Below, one piece after another: positions 1 to 5,829 of a DNA stretch of 6,684 nucleotides. The notes under the pieces were generated by a model that was given only the letters and a program-made list of their open reading frames with translations, was not told where the DNA came from and searched no databases. Position 1 is the first letter of the stretch. Each line of letters starts with the position of its first letter. The DNA lies in contig FR887062.1 of assembly GCA_000436735.1 (NCBI GenBank), forward strand, positions 1-6,684, in the 5' to 3' direction. This DNA is from Firmicutes bacterium CAG:170 (GTDB taxonomy: Bacteria > Bacillota > Clostridia > Oscillospirales > Oscillospiraceae). Position numbers and translations under genes: made by a program.

Positions 1-16
1 CCGCCCAAATGGGCGG
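1..16 (-). terminator. Probable terminator hairpin after the Nudix-DUF362 gene (cut by window edge)
   Basis: A perfect 6-bp GC-rich inverted repeat (CCGCCC, loop AAAT, GGGCGG) lies 22 bases past the stop codon of the DUF362 gene. Its position fits a rho-independent terminator. The U-tract that would prove it lies outside the window, so the call rests on the stem and its location only. Confidence 0.5.
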
Positions 17-38
17 CGCAGCTTTCTGTTTCTATTCC

Positions 39-1325
39 TTACAGCTCCACAAGCTCGTACTCGCGGCTGCCGAAGCCGATCTTCGCGGCGGCCTCGATGG
101 TATGCACGCCGTGACGGCTCTCGATCCGCTCGACCATATGTGCACGGCCGGGATCGTCGGAGGCATAGACCAGATCGATACACGCCTGATCGATGGCGAC
201 CGGATCGAGCGAGGCCAGAATGCCGATATCCTTCATGCACGGATCCTCGGCAACCTTGCAGCAGTCGCAGTCCACGGAGAGGTTGCTCATTACGTTCAGG
301 AACGCCATTTTGCCGTTAAAATAGCGCACGACAGAGCCTGCCGCGTCCGCCATCGCCTCGCAGAAGGAATCCTGCGGCGCGATGTTACCCCAGAATTTCT
401 CCCGATCGGTTGAAACGCCGCCGGAGTGGATCCAGCACTTGCCCTCCGAGGACGCGCAGCCGATGGAAAGCTGCTTCAGTGCGCCGCCATAGCCGCCCAT
501 CGGGTGGCCCTTGAAGTGTGAAAGCACCAGCATGGAGTCGTAATTCTGAATATCCTTGCCGACAAGGTTCTTTTTCAGGACGAGGCCGTCCGGGATGGGC
601 AGCTCCAGATCCGATCCCTCCGCGTCCAGCAGATCGACCGGGAAATACTTCGTCCAGCCGTGCTTTTCCAGCAGTTTTTTGTGCTTGGCCGTCGTGTTGC
701 GCGCACCGGGATAGGCCGTATTGCACTCCACGACCGTTGCGCCGACCGCCTCAACGACCGGTCTCCAGAACTCCGGGTGCAGAAAATTCTGATTTCCCTC
801 TTCGCCGGAATGTACCTTCGCCGCGACCTTGCCCGTGAGCGGCGCATTCAGCGCGTTCAGCATCTCTACGACCTTTTCCGGCGTAATCTCTCTCGTAAAA
901 TAAACCTTTGACTTCATACCATGCGCTCCCAGCTTATTTTTGTTCTGCAATCTTTCGACCTGCCGCAGGATCGGCACATCCGCCGGTGACAGCGGGAGCC
1001 GTCCGGCCTCCTCCGCCGTGACCCACCGCAGCGCGCGGTGCTCCAGCGCCTGCGGCTGGCCGCTTCGAAGCTCCGCGCAGAAAACCGTCAGATGGACAGT
1101 CACCTCCGGATACACATGCGTCAGTTCCAGAAATTCTTCGCCCACCGCGATCTCGACGCCAAGCTCCTCCCGGCATTCCCGCGCGAGCGCCTGCCGCTTC
1201 GTCTCGCCCGGCTCAACCTTTCCGCCCGCGAACTCCCACAGGAGGCCATGCGCCTTCTGCTCCGGCCGCTGGCATAAAAGGAAGCGTTCGCCGCTGCGCA
1301 GCAGCACCGCCACGACCTCCAGCAT
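39..1325 (-). CDS. Nudix (MutT-like) hydrolase fused in frame to a DUF362 protein
   Basis: This is a 428-residue open frame with two complete modules. Residues 1-130 are a MutT-type Nudix hydrolase. The Nudix box G-x5-E-x7-REUxEExGU is intact at residues 35-57 (G35, E41, R49-E50, E53-E54, G56), preceded by a LWEFAGGKVE segment typical of 8-oxo-dGTP or related nucleotide pyrophosphatases. Residues 137-428 are a full-length DUF362 protein, a family of unknown function often linked to iron-sulfur proteins. It has the HFKGHPMGGYGGALK segment (DUF362 residues 134-148) and a Cys cluster (217, 219, 220, 227), but no separate ferredoxin domain. The start at 1325 has AAGGGAG eight bases upstream and a good promoter behind it. 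No stop separates the modules: the usual DUF362 initiator Met is residue 137, after a linker of about ten polar residues. The product may be a true fusion, or DUF362 may also start internally at 917. Nudix and DUF362 identities are firm; substrates are unknown. Confidence 0.85.
   Translation of the reverse strand: MLEVVAVLLRSGERFLLCQRPEQKAHGLLWEFAGGKVEPGETKRQALARECREELGVEIAVGEEFLELTHVYPEVTVHLTVFCAELRSGQPQALEHRALRWVTAEEAGRLPLSPADVPILRQVERLQNKNKLGAHGMKSKVYFTREITPEKVVEMLNALNAPLTGKVAAKVHSGEEGNQNFLHPEFWRPVVEAVGATVVECNTAYPGARNTTAKHKKLLEKHGWTKYFPVDLLDAEGSDLELPIPDGLVLKKNLVGKDIQNYDSMLVLSHFKGHPMGGYGGALKQLSIGCASSEGKCWIHSGGVSTDREKFWGNIAPQDSFCEAMADAAGSVVRYFNGKMAFLNVMSNLSVDCDCCKVAEDPCMKDIGILASLDPVAIDQACIDLVYASDDPGRAHMVERIESRHGVHTIEAAAKIGFGSREYELVEL
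926..930 (-). promoter_or_regulatory. Possible internal ribosome site for a separate DUF362 start at 917
   Basis: GGGAG lies eight bases before the ATG at 917, which is where free-standing DUF362 proteins of this type normally begin (MKSKVYF). The site sits inside the Nudix-DUF362 open frame. A stand-alone 292-residue DUF362 protein (39-917) could therefore be made as well as, or instead of, the fusion. The match is only five bases, so it is plausible rather than proven. Confidence 0.45.
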
Positions 1326-1397
1326 TCTGCGCTCTCCCTTCGCAGGAGCGCACACCTTTACGGTATTTTCCTCGCGCTCTGCTATTTTTATACAATG

Positions 1398-1426
1398 ATT
1401 ATAACGTACTCGTCCCAAAAGTGCAA
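1398..1426 (-). promoter_or_regulatory. Sigma-A promoter of the Nudix-DUF362 gene
   Basis: On the minus strand, TTGCAC (1421-1426) and a perfect TATAAT (1398-1403) are separated by exactly 17 bases. Transcription would begin near 1391, giving a leader of about 65 bases before the ATG at 1325. The hprA-type gene upstream ends at a terminator before this promoter, so the Nudix-DUF362 gene is a separate unit. Confidence 0.85.
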
Positions 1427-1480
1427 GAGGGGGCGCCGCACAAGCCGCCGCGGCATATCCCTGCATCCTGCCGAAAATGT

Positions 1481-1531
1481 AAAAGCGCCCCGGCAGGGCC
1501 GCTGTCCCGCAGCCCTGCCAAGAGCGCTTTT
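1481..1531 (-). terminator. Strong intrinsic terminator after the hydroxyacid dehydrogenase gene
   Basis: The arms AAAAGCGC (1481-1488) and GCGCTTTT (1524-1531) enclose a second stem, GGCAGGG (1492-1498) with CCCTGCC (1513-1519), separated by small internal loops. On the minus strand the stem runs into TTTTACATTTT. It begins about 40 bases after the dehydrogenase stop codon. The symmetric A/T tails mean it could also stop plus-strand transcription. Confidence 0.85.
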
Positions 1532-1570
1532 CTGTTTGGCTGACTTGCTCCGCAAATACGAAGGGCCGGT

Positions 1571-2545
1571 TTATCTCAGAGGCCCGTTTACAACATTCTG
1601 CGGCTTTCCGGCGAGGAAGGCGCGGATGTTCTCCGCCGTGATGTCCATGATCCGCTGGCGGCTCTCCTTCGGTGCCCAGGAGATATGCGGCGTGATGATG
1701 CAGTTTTTCGCGGTCAGGAGCGGATTGTCCGGGCAGATCGGCTCTGTATAGACCACGTCCAGACCGGCGGCCGCCAGCTTGCCGCTGTTCAGCGCGTCCG
1801 CAACGTCCTGCTCCACGATCAGCTGACCGCGGGCGTTGTTGATGAGGATCGCGCCGTCCTTCATTTTTGCGATGCGCTCCTTGTTGATGAGTCCGGTGTT
1901 CTCGGGCGTCAGATTGCAGTGCAGTGACACGACATCCGCCTGTGCAAGCAGCGTGTCCAGATCGACATACTCGCCGATGGCGCGCCCGGCATCGTTCGGA
2001 TAGACATCGTATGCCAGAACGCGCATGCCCATTGCCCGTGCAATGCGCCCCTCTGCCTGCCCGATGCGGCCGAAGCCGATGATGCCGATGGTCTTGCCCT
2101 CCAGCTCGATGAGCGGATAGTCCCAATAGCACCAGTCGGGATTCGAGGCCCAATTGCCCGCATGGACAGATGCGCTGTGATGACCGATATGATGGCAGAT
2201 CTCCAGCAGCAGGGCGATGGAATACTGGCTGACCGACGCCGTGCCGTAGGTCGGCACATTCACGACCGGGATGCCCTTTTCCCGTGCATACTGATAGTCC
2301 ACGACGTTATAGCCCGTCGCGAGGACTGCAATCAGACGGATATTCGGGCATGCGTCGATTGTCGCACGGGAAATCGGCGTTTTGTTCATGACCACGATCT
2401 CCGCGTCGCCGATGCGCTCTGCGATCAGCGGAGACTCGGTATACGACGTGCGGTCATAGACCGTCAGCTCGCCCAGCGCCTCCAATTCCGCCCAGCTCAG
2501 GTCGCCGGGATTTTCCGTGTAGCCGTCCAGTACGACGATTTTCAT
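1571..2545 (-). CDS. D-2-hydroxyacid dehydrogenase (glycerate dehydrogenase / hydroxypyruvate reductase type)
   Basis: This is a 324-residue cytoplasmic NAD-dependent oxidoreductase that should interconvert a 2-keto acid and its D-2-hydroxy acid. The Rossmann motif GFGRIG is at residues 157-162, and the Asp at 180 (end of the second strand) favours NAD over NADP. The catalytic set of the family is complete: Arg239 (NNARG), Glu268 (TEP) and His287 (PHISWA). The N- and C-terminal parts form the substrate domain, and the length is normal for the family. The start at 2545 has AGGAG eight bases upstream and gives the expected N-terminus MKIVVLDGYT. The gene has its own promoter and terminator, so it is a single-gene unit. 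Overall resemblance is to glycerate dehydrogenase/hydroxypyruvate reductase (serine-glycerate metabolism), but D-lactate or other 2-hydroxyacid substrates cannot be excluded from sequence alone. Confidence 0.9.
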   Translation of the reverse strand: MKIVVLDGYTENPGDLSWAELEALGELTVYDRTSYTESPLIAERIGDAEIVVMNKTPISRATIDACPNIRLIAVLATGYNVVDYQYAREKGIPVVNVPTYGTASVSQYSIALLLEICHHIGHHSASVHAGNWASNPDWCYWDYPLIELEGKTIGIIGFGRIGQAEGRIARAMGMRVLAYDVYPNDAGRAIGEYVDLDTLLAQADVVSLHCNLTPENTGLINKERIAKMKDGAILINNARGQLIVEQDVADALNSGKLAAAGLDVVYTEPICPDNPLLTAKNCIITPHISWAPKESRQRIMDITAENIRAFLAGKPQNVVNGPLR

Positions 2546-2618
2546 GATACTCTCTCCTTTTCCGGCTTCACAGCCCTTCTGGCGAATCCAGCCGGTCTCT
2601 CCGTTTTGCTTTTTATGT

Positions 2619-2648
2619 ATTTTATCATAGTTTTGCACCCATTGGCAA
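2619..2648 (-). promoter_or_regulatory. Probable promoter of the hydroxyacid dehydrogenase gene
   Basis: TTGCCA (2643-2648) and TAAAAT (2619-2624) are 18 bases apart on the minus strand. The -10 is preceded by TG plus one base, an extended -10. Transcription would start near 2612, leaving about 67 bases before the ATG. The rest of the gap (2649-2783) shows no gene or recognised RNA, only a short TGCCG/CGGCA hairpin near 2700. Confidence 0.65.
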
Positions 2649-2783
2649 GGGAAAGCGCGGCTTTTCGCACGGCAATGCAGGATTTGACTGTCTGCCCCTG
2701 CCGGTAAACGGCATTTGCCTGCCTCGTCTGCTGCCGTTTCTTCTCCATGAAACGAATCGACGGATTTCTCCCGAAAATGAGCT

Positions 2784-2814
2784 TGCCCGCCGGTGCGATT
2801 CGCATCGGCGGGCA
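2784..2814 (-). terminator. Hairpin at the end of the trpXYZ operon, probable terminator
   Basis: GCCCGCCG (2785-2792) pairs with CGGCGGGC (2806-2813), extended inside by TGCG/CGCA across one mismatch, with a three-base loop. It lies 13 bases after the trpZ stop. The downstream tract on the minus strand is poor (AAGCTCATTTTC), so termination may be partial. The separate promoter of the next gene supports an operon end here. Confidence 0.55.
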
Positions 2815-2827
2815 TCCTGCATTCTTT

Positions 2828-3613
2828 TCAAATCAGCAGCATCCGGTCGTTATGAAGCTCCTTTCCGGAGCTTTCGCGGAATCTCCGCAGCAGATCCGGG
2901 ACGCCGAGGCGGGCACGCTCCTCGCCGGAAACGTCCATCACGATTTTTCCGGCGTTCATCATGACCGTGCGGTTTCCAAGCTCCAGCGCCGACTGCATGT
3001 TGTGCGTGACCATCAGGCAGGTCAGGCCGTTTTCGGCCACGATGCGCTTCGTCAGCCCCAGCACCTTTTCCGCCGTCGCCGGATCGAGCGCCGCCGTGTG
3101 CTCGTCGAGCAGCAGCAGCTTCGGCGTGTTCAGCGTCGCCATCATCAGCGTCAGCGCCTGACGCTGGCCGCCGGACAGCAGCCCGACCGGCTGGTTCATC
3201 CGGTCCTCCAGCCCCATTTCCAGCATGGCGACCCGCTCCCGGAAGAAGCGCCGGTCCGCCCGGGAAACCGGGCTCAGCCAGCCGCCCCTTCCGGCGGCCA
3301 GCGCAAGGTTCTCTTCGATCGTCATATCTGGCGCGCTCCCGCGCATCGGATCCTGAAACAGCCGTCCGATCTTCCGTGCGCGGCGGTACTCCGGAAGCAG
3401 CGTCATGTCCTCGCCGTCCAGCACAAGCTCGCCGCTGTCGGTGATGAAGCTGCCCGCGATTGCGCCCAACAGCGTCGATTTTCCCGCGCCGTTCGCGCCG
3501 ATGATCGTAATAAAGTCGCCCCTGCGCACATCCAGCGACAGATCGTCCAGCACCTTCTTCGCGTCGGTCGTGCCCAGGCCGAAGGTTTTCGTGATATGGG
3601 AGATTTTCAGCAT
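2828..3613 (-). CDS. trpZ: ABC transporter ATP-binding protein, tryptophan uptake (TrpZ)
   Basis: This 261-residue ATPase would power import by the TrpXYZ system on the inner face of the membrane. All nucleotide-binding motifs are present: Walker A GANGAGKST (39-47), Q-loop Gln87, signature LSGGQ (146-150), Walker B LLLLDE (166-171) and the switch His204. The segment after the Q-loop (RLFQDPMRGSAPDMTIEENL) is typical of the ATPases paired with BPD_transp_2 permeases in this uncharacterised/TrpXYZ class. Its ATG at 3613 overlaps the end of the permease gene by seven bases and has AAGGAGG eight bases upstream, so it is made from the same mRNA and probably translationally coupled. It contains the only Trp (residue 112) of the three transporter proteins. 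The tryptophan assignment comes from the upstream Trp T-box rather than from this protein. Confidence 0.9.
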   Translation of the reverse strand: MLKISHITKTFGLGTTDAKKVLDDLSLDVRRGDFITIIGANGAGKSTLLGAIAGSFITDSGELVLDGEDMTLLPEYRRARKIGRLFQDPMRGSAPDMTIEENLALAAGRGGWLSPVSRADRRFFRERVAMLEMGLEDRMNQPVGLLSGGQRQALTLMMATLNTPKLLLLDEHTAALDPATAEKVLGLTKRIVAENGLTCLMVTHNMQSALELGNRTVMMNAGKIVMDVSGEERARLGVPDLLRRFRESSGKELHNDRMLLI

Positions 3614-4545
3614 CCTGTGCGCCTCCTTCCCATGCGGTGTTCTATTCTCCGGCGGAAGAGCGGATATTGCTCCTTCAGATACGGAATGGAGATCGCCGCT
3701 ACAACGACCACGGCAGAGACCAGCTTCAGCATGAACGCGGGCATATCAAACCGCAGCGCCACCGTATAGACCAGCCGGAACACGAACGCACCCAGCACCA
3801 TGCCAAAGATCCGCAGCGGGAGCTTTTTCCTGCCGAGGAACACGCCGCCGATCAGCAGCGAAGCCAGCGCAACGGTCACCATGCCGGTGCCGATGTCAAT
3901 GTTCACCGATTTCTGCGACTGTGCCAGCAGGCACCCGGAAAGCGCCGTCAGCGCATTGGACAGGCACAGGCCCACGATGGTCGTCACAGCGGGGTTGATT
4001 GAGGAGGAACGCACCATATCCGGGTTATCGCCGGTCGCGCGGATGGCAAGGCCCAGCCTTGTCCGCAGGAACATTCCCAGCAGCACCGCCGTCAGCAGCA
4101 CGGCCACCGCCGCAACGATCAGCCGATACTGCCCCGCCAGCGCCGTATGCTCCAACAGCGCGCGCATTTTGGTGAAAACCGTCTCTGTCTTATTCATGTT
4201 CAGCACGGAGGCGTTCCCCATTACCGCGATGTTGACGGAATAGAGCGCCGTATTGACGATAATGCCCGCAAGCAGGCTGTTGACGCCCATTTTTGTTTGC
4301 AGCAGCGCCGTGATGAAGCCGGAGAGCATTCCCGCCGCCATAGCCGCCGGAAGCGACAGATACGGGTGTCCCGCGATGGCCACCGCCGCGCCGACCGTCG
4401 CGCCGAGCGTAAAGCAGCCATCGGTGGACAGGTCGCAGACGTTCAGCATCGAATAGCTGAGGAAAAGCGCCAGCACGGTCAGCGCGCTGATCAGGCCAAG
4501 CTCCAGCGCCGTCTGCACCAGAGAAAAAATCGTATTCAACGACAT
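3607..4545 (-). CDS. trpY: ABC transporter permease, tryptophan uptake (TrpY)
   Basis: This 312-residue integral membrane protein belongs to the branched-chain amino acid/ribose-type permease family (BPD_transp_2). Roughly eight or nine hydrophobic segments can be seen, for example near residues 8-34, 46-83, 89-110, 140-160, 185-210, 218-238, 244-262 and 270-290. The loop GLAIRATGDNP (165-175) is the cytoplasmic coupling motif that contacts the ATPase. The C-terminus is short and strongly basic (RRRIEHRMGRRR), as expected for a cytoplasmic tail. The start at 4545 has AAGGAG nine bases upstream. The gene follows trpX by 59 bases and overlaps trpZ by seven. No Trp residue occurs in the protein. 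The transporter class is clear; the substrate, tryptophan, is inferred from the T-box and from the TrpX family. Confidence 0.9.
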   Translation of the reverse strand: MSLNTIFSLVQTALELGLISALTVLALFLSYSMLNVCDLSTDGCFTLGATVGAAVAIAGHPYLSLPAAMAAGMLSGFITALLQTKMGVNSLLAGIIVNTALYSVNIAVMGNASVLNMNKTETVFTKMRALLEHTALAGQYRLIVAAVAVLLTAVLLGMFLRTRLGLAIRATGDNPDMVRSSSINPAVTTIVGLCLSNALTALSGCLLAQSQKSVNIDIGTGMVTVALASLLIGGVFLGRKKLPLRIFGMVLGAFVFRLVYTVALRFDMPAFMLKLVSAVVVVAAISIPYLKEQYPLFRRRIEHRMGRRRTGC

Positions 4546-4581
4546 GGATCACCGCTCCTTTTTGTTCATGGGTTTGCGTCT

Positions 4582-4598
4582 GTCCGCAAAGCGCGGAC
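4582..4598 (-). other. Intercistronic RNA hairpin between trpX and trpY
   Basis: GTCCGC (4582-4587) and GCGGAC (4593-4598) form a perfect six-pair stem with a five-base loop, seven bases after the trpX stop. No U-tract follows on the minus strand, so it is not an ordinary terminator. Such hairpins can protect the upstream binding-protein message from 3' decay, which would favour more TrpX than TrpY/TrpZ; this role is inferred. Confidence 0.45.
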
Positions 4599-4604
4599 GC
4601 GCCG

Positions 4605-5657
4605 TCATCCGGCGCTTACATCCGCGAAGCTTTCCGCCGTCACGATCTCCTGCACGCTGGTGCAGTACGGCGCGAACGCCTCCTTTACCACAGCAAAATC
4701 CAGACCGAGCTGTTCGCAGATCTCGGTGTTGACCGTCGCAGTGCCGTTGTCAAACGTGCGGACAGGCAGCTCCGCGGGCTTCTTTCCGTCCAGCAGGATC
4801 TCTGCGGCCATATTCGCCGTCTCCACGCCGAGATTCGCATAATCCACGCCGTAGCCGAGGAACGCGCCGTTCAGCGCAAAGGAATCCGCGCCGGTGTAGT
4901 GCGGGATACCCGCGTCAGCAAACATTTCATAGATGCTCAGCTCCGATTTCATCACGGTGTTGTCCGTCGGCGTAAACACGGCGTCCACGCCGTCCGTAAC
5001 CAGCGCCTGCGCGGCCAGCGCAATTTCATCGACCGTCGTGCCGGTGCGCTCGATGTACTCCACGCCCTTCTCCGTGAGATACTGCTTCGCAGCCTCGATG
5101 GCGCTCGTCGCGGAATCCTGCCCGACGTCATACAGGAGTCCGATCTTCTTTGCGTCCGGGTTCTGGGCAAAGATCAGATTCATGACCGAGGCAGTGTCCA
5201 GATAGTCCGAGGTGCCGGTCACATTGCTGCCCGGAGCCTCCAGCGAATCGACCAGTCCGACGGATACCGGGTCGGAGACCGCCGCGAAAACCACCGGCGT
5301 GTCCGTCCCCTCCGTCGCAGCCTGCATACTCATGGCGACCGGCGTTGCGACCGCCACCAGAAGATCTGCGCCGTCTGCCTGGAAGTTGGAAATGATCTGC
5401 GACATCAGGTTCGTGTCCGCGTTGCAGTTGTCATAGAGGATATCGAACTGAACGCCTCTCTCCTCGCCGAGCTTTTCGAGCTGTGCACGGAGGTTTTCCA
5501 CGATCTGATTGAGGGATGCGTCGTCCACATAGTTGCAGATACCGACGGTATAATGCGTGCCGTCCGCGGCCTCCTGCGCCGGAGCCTTTCTGCCGCAGGC
5601 CGTCAGCGCCGCCGCGAGCATCAAAACGGAGAGAATACATGCGATCATCTTTTTCAT
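4605..5657 (-). CDS. trpX: Tryptophan ABC transporter substrate-binding lipoprotein (TrpX)
   Basis: This 350-residue lipoprotein should capture the substrate outside the cell and deliver it to the TrpY/TrpZ pump. It starts with a lipoprotein signal: MKK, a hydrophobic stretch and the lipobox LTAC with Cys21 as the lipidation site. The mature part is a two-lobed periplasmic-binding-type fold of the ABC_sub_bind family, with hallmark segments AAVSDPVSVGLV (125-136), NVTGTSD (145-151) and TGADSF (255-260). The start at 5657 is set by the signal peptide. Its ribosome site is poor (AAAGG, about 12 bases away), and the ATG overlaps the stop of the leader ORF as ATGA, which suggests translational coupling. 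The protein contains no Trp. Family members are often called only 'uncharacterised transport system'; the Trp-specific T-box upstream supports tryptophan here. A related indole or aromatic substrate is possible. Confidence 0.88.
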   Translation of the reverse strand: MKKMIACILSVLMLAAALTACGRKAPAQEAADGTHYTVGICNYVDDASLNQIVENLRAQLEKLGEERGVQFDILYDNCNADTNLMSQIISNFQADGADLLVAVATPVAMSMQAATEGTDTPVVFAAVSDPVSVGLVDSLEAPGSNVTGTSDYLDTASVMNLIFAQNPDAKKIGLLYDVGQDSATSAIEAAKQYLTEKGVEYIERTGTTVDEIALAAQALVTDGVDAVFTPTDNTVMKSELSIYEMFADAGIPHYTGADSFALNGAFLGYGVDYANLGVETANMAAEILLDGKKPAELPVRTFDNGTATVNTEICEQLGLDFAVVKEAFAPYCTSVQEIVTAESFADVSAG

Positions 5658-5767
5658 GATAAATACCAGCCTTTCCAATGGAGATAGAATGAATTTGATT
5701 TCTGTCCGCCGCTGCGGGTCCCTGTTCCTCCGGCGCAGCTGCGCCAACGCCTGCCCATCAAAAACAT
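5654..5767 (-). CDS. Putative 37-residue Trp-containing leader peptide between the T-box and trpX
   Basis: The best ribosome site of the operon, AGGAGG (5775-5780), lies seven bases before this ATG and one base after the T-box terminator U-tract. The ORF encodes 37 residues beginning MFLMGRRW and ending HWKGWYLS. Trp is at positions 8, 31 and 34. Its stop TGA overlaps the trpX start ATG by the sequence ATGA, so ribosomes finishing it can restart on trpX, whose own ribosome site is weak. A 14-base palindrome (5732-5745) inside the ORF can form an RNA hairpin. No known protein family is recognised. It may be a regulatory leader peptide, a simple coupling device, or the strong ribosome site may merely be a loading site. 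Homologues in relatives would decide. Confidence 0.5.
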   Translation of the reverse strand: MFLMGRRWRSCAGGTGTRSGGQKSNSFYLHWKGWYLS

Positions 5768-5781
5768 ATCGCTTCCTCCTG

Positions 5782-5829
5782 AAAAATAAAAAATCCTGTC
5801 CCGGCAATACAAGATTGCTGGGACAGGAT
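5782..5829 (-). terminator. T-box terminator hairpin
   Basis: On the minus strand ATCCTGTCCC (5820-5829) pairs perfectly with GGGACAGGAT (5793-5802). The stem continues through one mismatch as GCAAT/ATTGC around a five-base loop, and is followed by TTTTTATTTTT (5782-5792). The 5' arm is the same sequence that closes the antiterminator, so this stop is conditional on tRNA binding. Confidence 0.95.

Noticed and set aside
1388..1404. TTATA/TATAA inverted repeat over the Nudix promoter -10.
   Set aside because: Five AT-only bases per arm around a TATAAT box are expected by chance and do not support an operator.
1326..2153. The open frame of the Nudix-DUF362 gene stays open upstream to 2153, which would suggest a 704-residue protein.
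   Set aside because: This part runs through the dehydrogenase coding region in another frame and through its terminator, and it is low-complexity Arg/His-rich. The Nudix start at 1325 has its own ribosome site and promoter.
2747..3769. A 340-codon plus-strand open frame opposite trpZ.
   Set aside because: It is an antisense shadow of a GC-rich gene: Arg/Gln/His-rich, no recognisable domain, no ribosome site, and the opposite strand carries all ABC ATPase motifs.
4899..5687. A 262-codon plus-strand open frame opposite trpX.
   Set aside because: It is an antisense shadow with Arg/His-rich composition; the minus strand encodes a lipoprotein with signal peptide and family motifs.
5658..5807. 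Upstream extension of the trpX frame to a TTG within the T-box terminator.
   Set aside because: It would put about 50 basic residues before the lipoprotein signal peptide and start inside the terminator stem. The signal peptide fixes the start at 5657.
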